Origin: Enoplosus armatus
Taxonomy: Eukaryota; Chordata; Actinopteri; Centrarchiformes; Enoplosidae
DNA: 64,000 nucleotides
Direction of reading: 5' to 3'
NCBI RefSeq assembly: GCF_043641665.1
Contig: NC_092193.1
Coordinates: 5,546,001-5,610,000 of the forward strand
Positions within the stretch are counted from its first letter, which is position 1, and each line of letters starts with the position of its first letter. This document shows positions 59,628-64,000 of this stretch, in pieces. Made by a program: the position numbers and the translations under genes. The notes beneath the pieces are model-generated. The model searched no databases. It had not been told where the DNA came from and worked only from the letters and a program-made list of their open reading frames with translations.

Positions 59628-59853
59628 GTGAATGTACAGGAATGCAGTGAATGAATGTACGGGAATGCAGTGAATGAATGTACGGGAATGCAGTGAATGA
59701 ATGTATGGGAATGCAGTGAATGAATGTACGGGAATGCAGTGAATGAATGTACGGGAATGCAGTGAATGAATGTACGGGAATGCAGTGAATGAATGTACGG
59801 GAATGCAGTGAATGAATGTACGGGAATGCAGTGAATGAATGTACGGGAATGCA
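59628..59853 (+). repeat. 23-bp minisatellite, about ten copies
   Basis: The unit GTACGGGAATGCAGTGAAT plus GAAT repeats at exact 23-base intervals. GTAC or GTAT begins at 59634, 59657, 59680, 59703 and so on to 59841. Only the first copy (GTACAGG) and the fourth (GTATGGG) differ visibly, so the array is very homogeneous and probably young. It starts about 33 bases after the exon 3 donor. Two long minus-strand open frames here (59570-59946), with a 23-residue periodicity, are products of the repeat. Confidence 0.95.
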
Positions 59854-60688
59854 TCTGTTGGTTCTCAAATGCGAGAATTTGCTGCGTTTTAGATGATTGT
59901 AAGCTGAGTATCTTTTGAACCTTTTGAATTTAGTCTGACAAAACATGCAATTTTACAGCTTCACCTTGCGCTTCTTCACCATTTTTGACATTTTATTTAC
60001 TGAGAAAACAAACCGATAACGAGCCCTGAATTACAGTGACGTTATTATATTGTGGTCATGCTTTGTTTTGGTTAAAAGATCATATCAGTGTGCTAAATTT
60101 CCATACTCAAGCCTATTACCATAACCAGAGATTGAGGGCCAGTTCTCATCATATTTACATATTACTCAGTACCACAACTTTCTAATAGGTGTAGTTATTG
60201 TAAGGACTGGGCAAAATAGGCATCTGGTTCTGCTTAAACAAGCTGCAAGAAGAGGCAAACGTGCAGCTGTGTGAGGAACAATATGTGGTTTAGTTCAGTT
60301 GGAAGGCGGGAGGACAGAAGCCAAAAAATGACTTTCTTAAAGTCGTCTTAACTAAACATTTTTTGATAATTTGTGCGTGAATTTTGAATTATGCTGTATG
60401 AAAAGCACTCTGGTCACTCCATTTTATGAACATATTTATTTTATTTGGGCCCAGAGAGAAGAAGTCTTGTGACATAAAACACTCCCACATAAAGAAAACA
60501 AGGAAAGATTTTCAGGCACAACCACTTCCATGACGTTGGTATGTGACAATACAGCATAATTTGACCTTCAGGGAGACAGTCAATAGTTTTCTAACGTGGT
60601 TAACGGTTCATAGCTTCTTCAACAACGACAAACAATCCAGTTATGTTCCACTTAGTAAATTCTACCACAGTTATTAGTATTTTGTTCC

Positions 60689-60691
<3 letters not shown>

Positions 60692-60738
<47 letters not shown>
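60692..60738 (+). repeat. (AT)n microsatellite
   Basis: About 23 AT units, st6galnac5 intron 3. Confidence 0.95.
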
Positions 60739-60739
<1 letters not shown>

Positions 60740-61530
60740 TTGTGCATGATTCGTGCCCCTGTGATGCGTTTTTAATCCAATTCAAGCTCCGACTGTAACA
60801 ACAAAAGACATATTTTACAATACTACACCACATGTCTAAAAGATAGATTTTTCCTTTATTTCAAAATAACATAACAACAAAACAGCTTGGAGGCACAATT
60901 AAATGCCTTTAAATATTCTTTGATTTACACATGGTGCACTTGGTTGTAATAAGAATAGGAGGATACCTTTCATTCATTTCATTACAGAACAACTTCTAAT
61001 TCAAACTTCTGATTTCACATATTTGTAGCTTATAAATTGCTTGATATAATTTTGAGACCCTCCCTTGTATGGTACAATCCTGAGCAACTTGTTTCACAGT
61101 ACAGTCAGTGCTCGTGAAAATCCCCAACAATCAAAGATATGAGAGTTGGCTGTGTTGTTTTTGAAAATCAAGCGAGAAAGACATCAAACTGGGTGAATGT
61201 GTTAGTTTCATGCGTTAGGACGGCTCTCAGATGATACATGAATGCATCGCCAAGGGAAACATTTCAAAGTGGTCGATGCTCAATGTGAAATGTTAATGTA
61301 ACTACCAGAAAAAAAGGCCCTTTGCTTCTGTGTGATGTGTTTAGAAAACACAGTTTCTGCAACACCTTCTCTCAAGCTGAACAGTGATGAAGGACTCAAA
61401 TTTAATGAGTCCAAGCTTGAGTCCTCAGTCCCGTGGCCATTAATGCTTAATGAAAACGCTATGCACTCTGTTTGTGTGTGTCTCTCTTTGTCAGAGGCGA
61501 CTGAATCTGACTTCAGCTTAAGATAGATGT

Positions 61531-61554
61531 CGGGGAGGGGAGGGGGGGGGGGGG
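61531..61554 (+). repeat. G-rich run
   Basis: GGGGAGGGGA followed by thirteen G. It may form a G-quadruplex and is error-prone in sequencing. Confidence 0.85.
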
Positions 61555-62289
61555 ATTGCAGAGTAGAGGATTTGGGGAATAGCTCAAACATCCATCCTTT
61601 AGGATCTGTGCCTACAATCATGGTAAATGTTTACAGTGAGCAAGCGGCTTCTGTTATGTACTGTTATCCTTTATAGCATTAGGCATTAATATCTGCGGGG
61701 TTTATTTGAGGTAATTTCTGCTCTGTGGACCATGAGAAGAGAAAGCCTAAGAGTTTTGCTTTTATATCTTTCTAATGTTTGAGTAAAGTTTAACGGGAGA
61801 TATCAGAATGCAAAATGTGCCGTGCCTTTATGAAATAATATCTTTACCTAATTTAGAAAATGAATCCTATTGTCTTTAAGGATCGGGAGCCTGTGTGAGC
61901 TGCATTAATAGCAGATTTTCTGGGTAATCAACTATGCGATCAGCAACCCTGCAAGCCTGTAATTGTGATTATGGGTTATGCCATTTCAGTGAAGGTAATT
62001 AAGATGGTGTGGGATGTGGTCACATCCACCCATTTTAATAACACCAGCAGAGGAGCAATGAAAAACAGGTGTCCCTCTGCATCCTCTGTGTTAAATTGCC
62101 ACGCTGGAATGAGCCTCAACCGGTGATTAAAGGCAAATTGGCTTTTGAAAGAACTTTTTTTTCCTATTCTGTGTTTTATGTTCCTGTAGTGCTTTATTGT
62201 AATCGCTAACAGCCCCACTGTGTTGCACTGTTAGGTTTCTACTCAATACATTGCGGCAGAGTAGTGGTGGTGTTTTGGTGGAATAAAAT

Positions 62290-62420
62290 GTGTGGGAGGC
62301 AGGTGAGAGATCGTTCAGGTACCAAGAGATCACAGGTTTGATCTACCTGCTGTTGAAAAAGCTGAAAAAATGCCAGCTAAATGCTTTTCCAGGCCTTGAA
62401 AACTATTCTGTGGTCAAACA
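62290..62420 (+). mobile_element. Possible decayed SINE
   Basis: GGCAGGTGAGAGATCGTTCA and ACAGGTTTGATCTACCTGCT could be decayed tRNA-promoter boxes with roughly the right spacing. There is no second copy and no clear tail, so this is weak. Confidence 0.3.
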
Positions 62421-64000
62421 GAGGAAAAGAGGCCCACTGTGCAACAGAGGACGATGCAACAGCTTCAGCAGGAGAGACATAGACCTGGGAGGACAATGAT
62501 CTAGTGACCAGAACCAGACCCCCTCTGAGACCAGAGCCAGTATTTATCTGTTCCTAGAATTACACTCAGAAATACTCTAAAGAGTCTATTAAGAAATAAA
62601 AAGTTCCCTGCTAAAAGTGAAGACATATTTACCAAGAAATTCACTCCTACTTACGACACTGTGTAACACTAACCTTTAAAGGCCATGCACACCCACATGT
62701 GTGATTTCTGGCTGATGCTCAGGTACAAGGTGGACAAACCTGTGCTGGAACATACTTCCACAATTCCTCAAACTAATAGGATAAAAGGATAAATAATTTG
62801 TCATAGCAGAAAAAGCAGTAAGTAAGAGAACTCGTGAGCTAGTTTATATATCACTAAATTGTTTTCTCACATTGTGCTGACAGATGTTTTGTTGGCAGGG
62901 AGGTGTTCAAAGCACAGCTACTTTCAAGCACTTTGGTTAACGTTAGGGAAAGATTGTGGTTTTGATTATACATTAATTATCACGTTGTCGTTATTCAAGT
63001 AATTGTAAATATTGCGATGACAGAACTGACACATCATTTACACAATTTGTCTCACCCGTGCTTTTGCTGCTTGGACGAGTCAAAATATCGAGGATTTAAC
63101 CTACATCTGCTTGATTTTTGATGTAATAAATGTAAGAGCAAAACCTATTTGTTTTTTTATGTTTATAAATTTATATATTTCAGTATCTCCAGTATCAACT
63201 AATGGGTTGAAATGACCAACAAGTAGCCTACAACCACGTTAAGGCGGAGGAATGCATAGAAAATTCGACAAAACCAAACTGAAGCAGGAAAGAGAGTCTG
63301 CTGCTTGAAGAGAAGGAACATCTGAAAAGACATATACAAGTACAGTCCAGTACAAAGAACATGCATTGAAAAAAATGCCAGCTTTATTCTTGCCTTTTTC
63401 ATCCCTGAGGAATGCAGAAATGAGAGCTGCACTGTATGGCAGCTGGAGATACAGATGGCCTTGGCAAAAAATGAAGCACCTTAAATCAGTAATCAATACC
63501 AAACAACCTCTAATCACTGCAGTCAGTCAGGTTGAAGGTGTCGGGTATAAATAAGTCTTACACTGCGCATCCCTTCTGGTGTTTCTACTTCGAGAACTGG
63601 ACCCTCCAATCAAGTAATGATTCACAACTAAATAATATACATCTTTTTTTCCCACTAATATGGTTCATCTACGTGTCCTTGGAAGAGTACACTGATAATG
63701 ATGTTCAGCAGTTGATTCTGCTTTAACTAATTACACCTAATCACACCTTCATGTGACCTTTTCCTCTCAGCAGTTGCATAACGGCCATTATAATAAACTC
63801 AGTGACTATACACTTGCTCTTTAGAAATGAATATAATGCAACAACAAATCAGCACAACAGAGCAGCACAATGCTGGTTCTCTTATCAGCTCCTGGTTTTT
63901 ACTTTTAATTAACTTTTACTTTACTTTTTTACACTATTTGATCTGCCTGCAAGGTGAGATCTTTTTTTATTTTTCAAGATAAATCAAGTGCCATCGTCTC

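Larger units (their letters stand above)
59595..64000 (+). other. st6galnac5: st6galnac5 intron 3 (partial)
   Basis: The intron begins with donor GTGAGG and runs past the window. A 23-bp minisatellite starts about 33 bases in. The rest is AT-rich, with an (AT)n tract near 60.7 kb, a G-rich run near 61.54 kb and a possible SINE-like stretch near 62.3 kb. Nothing resembling the motif-S exon (STGWFT) is readable on the + strand. Confidence 0.75.

Noticed and set aside
59274..59654. Alternate-frame 126-codon peptide over st6galnac5 exon 3
   Set aside because: It is an arginine-rich frame with no homologue that I recognise, and the sialyltransferase frame is certain.
59628..59853. CRISPR-like array of regular repeats
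   Set aside because: Units are contiguous without variable spacers and lie in a vertebrate intron.
59570..59946. Minus-strand open frames with a perfect 23-residue periodic peptide
   Set aside because: They are produced by the 23-bp minisatellite, whose unit length is not a multiple of three and which lacks stops on that strand.
1..64000. An undescribed multi-gene biological system
   Set aside because: Apart from two known sialyltransferase genes, transposon relics and repeats, no set of linked genes or new array was visible on either strand.

Overview
This is vertebrate nuclear DNA, almost certainly from a teleost and probably a percomorph. Short GC-rich exons sit in long AT-rich introns with GT/AG borders. 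Microsatellites are dense, and several high-copy interspersed repeats that I recognise from percomorph genomes are present. Nothing looks bacterial, viral or plasmid-like, and I see no operon, CRISPR array, rRNA or tRNA gene.

The window holds two neighbouring sialyltransferase genes, head to tail on the + strand. The last two coding exons of st6galnac3 lie at 10759-10866 and 13236-13425; its earlier exons lie before the window. The first three coding exons of st6galnac5 lie at 35852-35866, 36691-36900 and 59182-59594; its last exons lie beyond the window. The same neighbours in the same order occur on human chromosome 1p31, so this is a conserved tandem paralogue pair. Both products are Golgi type II membrane enzymes of the CMP-sialic acid family GT29. 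They add alpha-2,6-linked sialic acid to GalNAc in sialyl-Gal-GalNAc structures and make the ganglioside GD1alpha and disialyl O-glycans. The two genes share a splice site that divides the same arginine codon after the KETGKD sequence. The two partial genes therefore show complementary halves of one fold: st6galnac5 shows the membrane anchor, stem and sialylmotif L, and st6galnac3 shows sialylmotifs S, III and VS.

Layout: 1-10758 is an st6galnac3 intron. 10759-13425 holds its last two exons and the intron between them. 13426 to about 15.2 kb is probable 3' UTR. About 15.2-35.5 kb is intergenic and repeat-rich. 35.56-36.1 kb is a CpG-rich st6galnac5 promoter and first exon. 36901-59181 is a 22-kb intron, and 59595-64000 is the start of the next intron, opening with a 23-bp minisatellite.

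Non-genic content includes at least five recurring dispersed repeat families, two tRNA-derived SINE-like elements, decayed LINE reverse-transcriptase fragments, one decayed Tc1-like transposase end and many simple repeats. The most unusual unexplained structures are two compact near-perfect hairpins (30658-30715 and 56993-57040), a ten-copy 23-bp array just after an exon donor with a GGAATG core in every copy, and a facing (TG)n/(CA)n pair. I found no convincing evidence of a new multi-gene system. All family calls were made by reading, without a database search.
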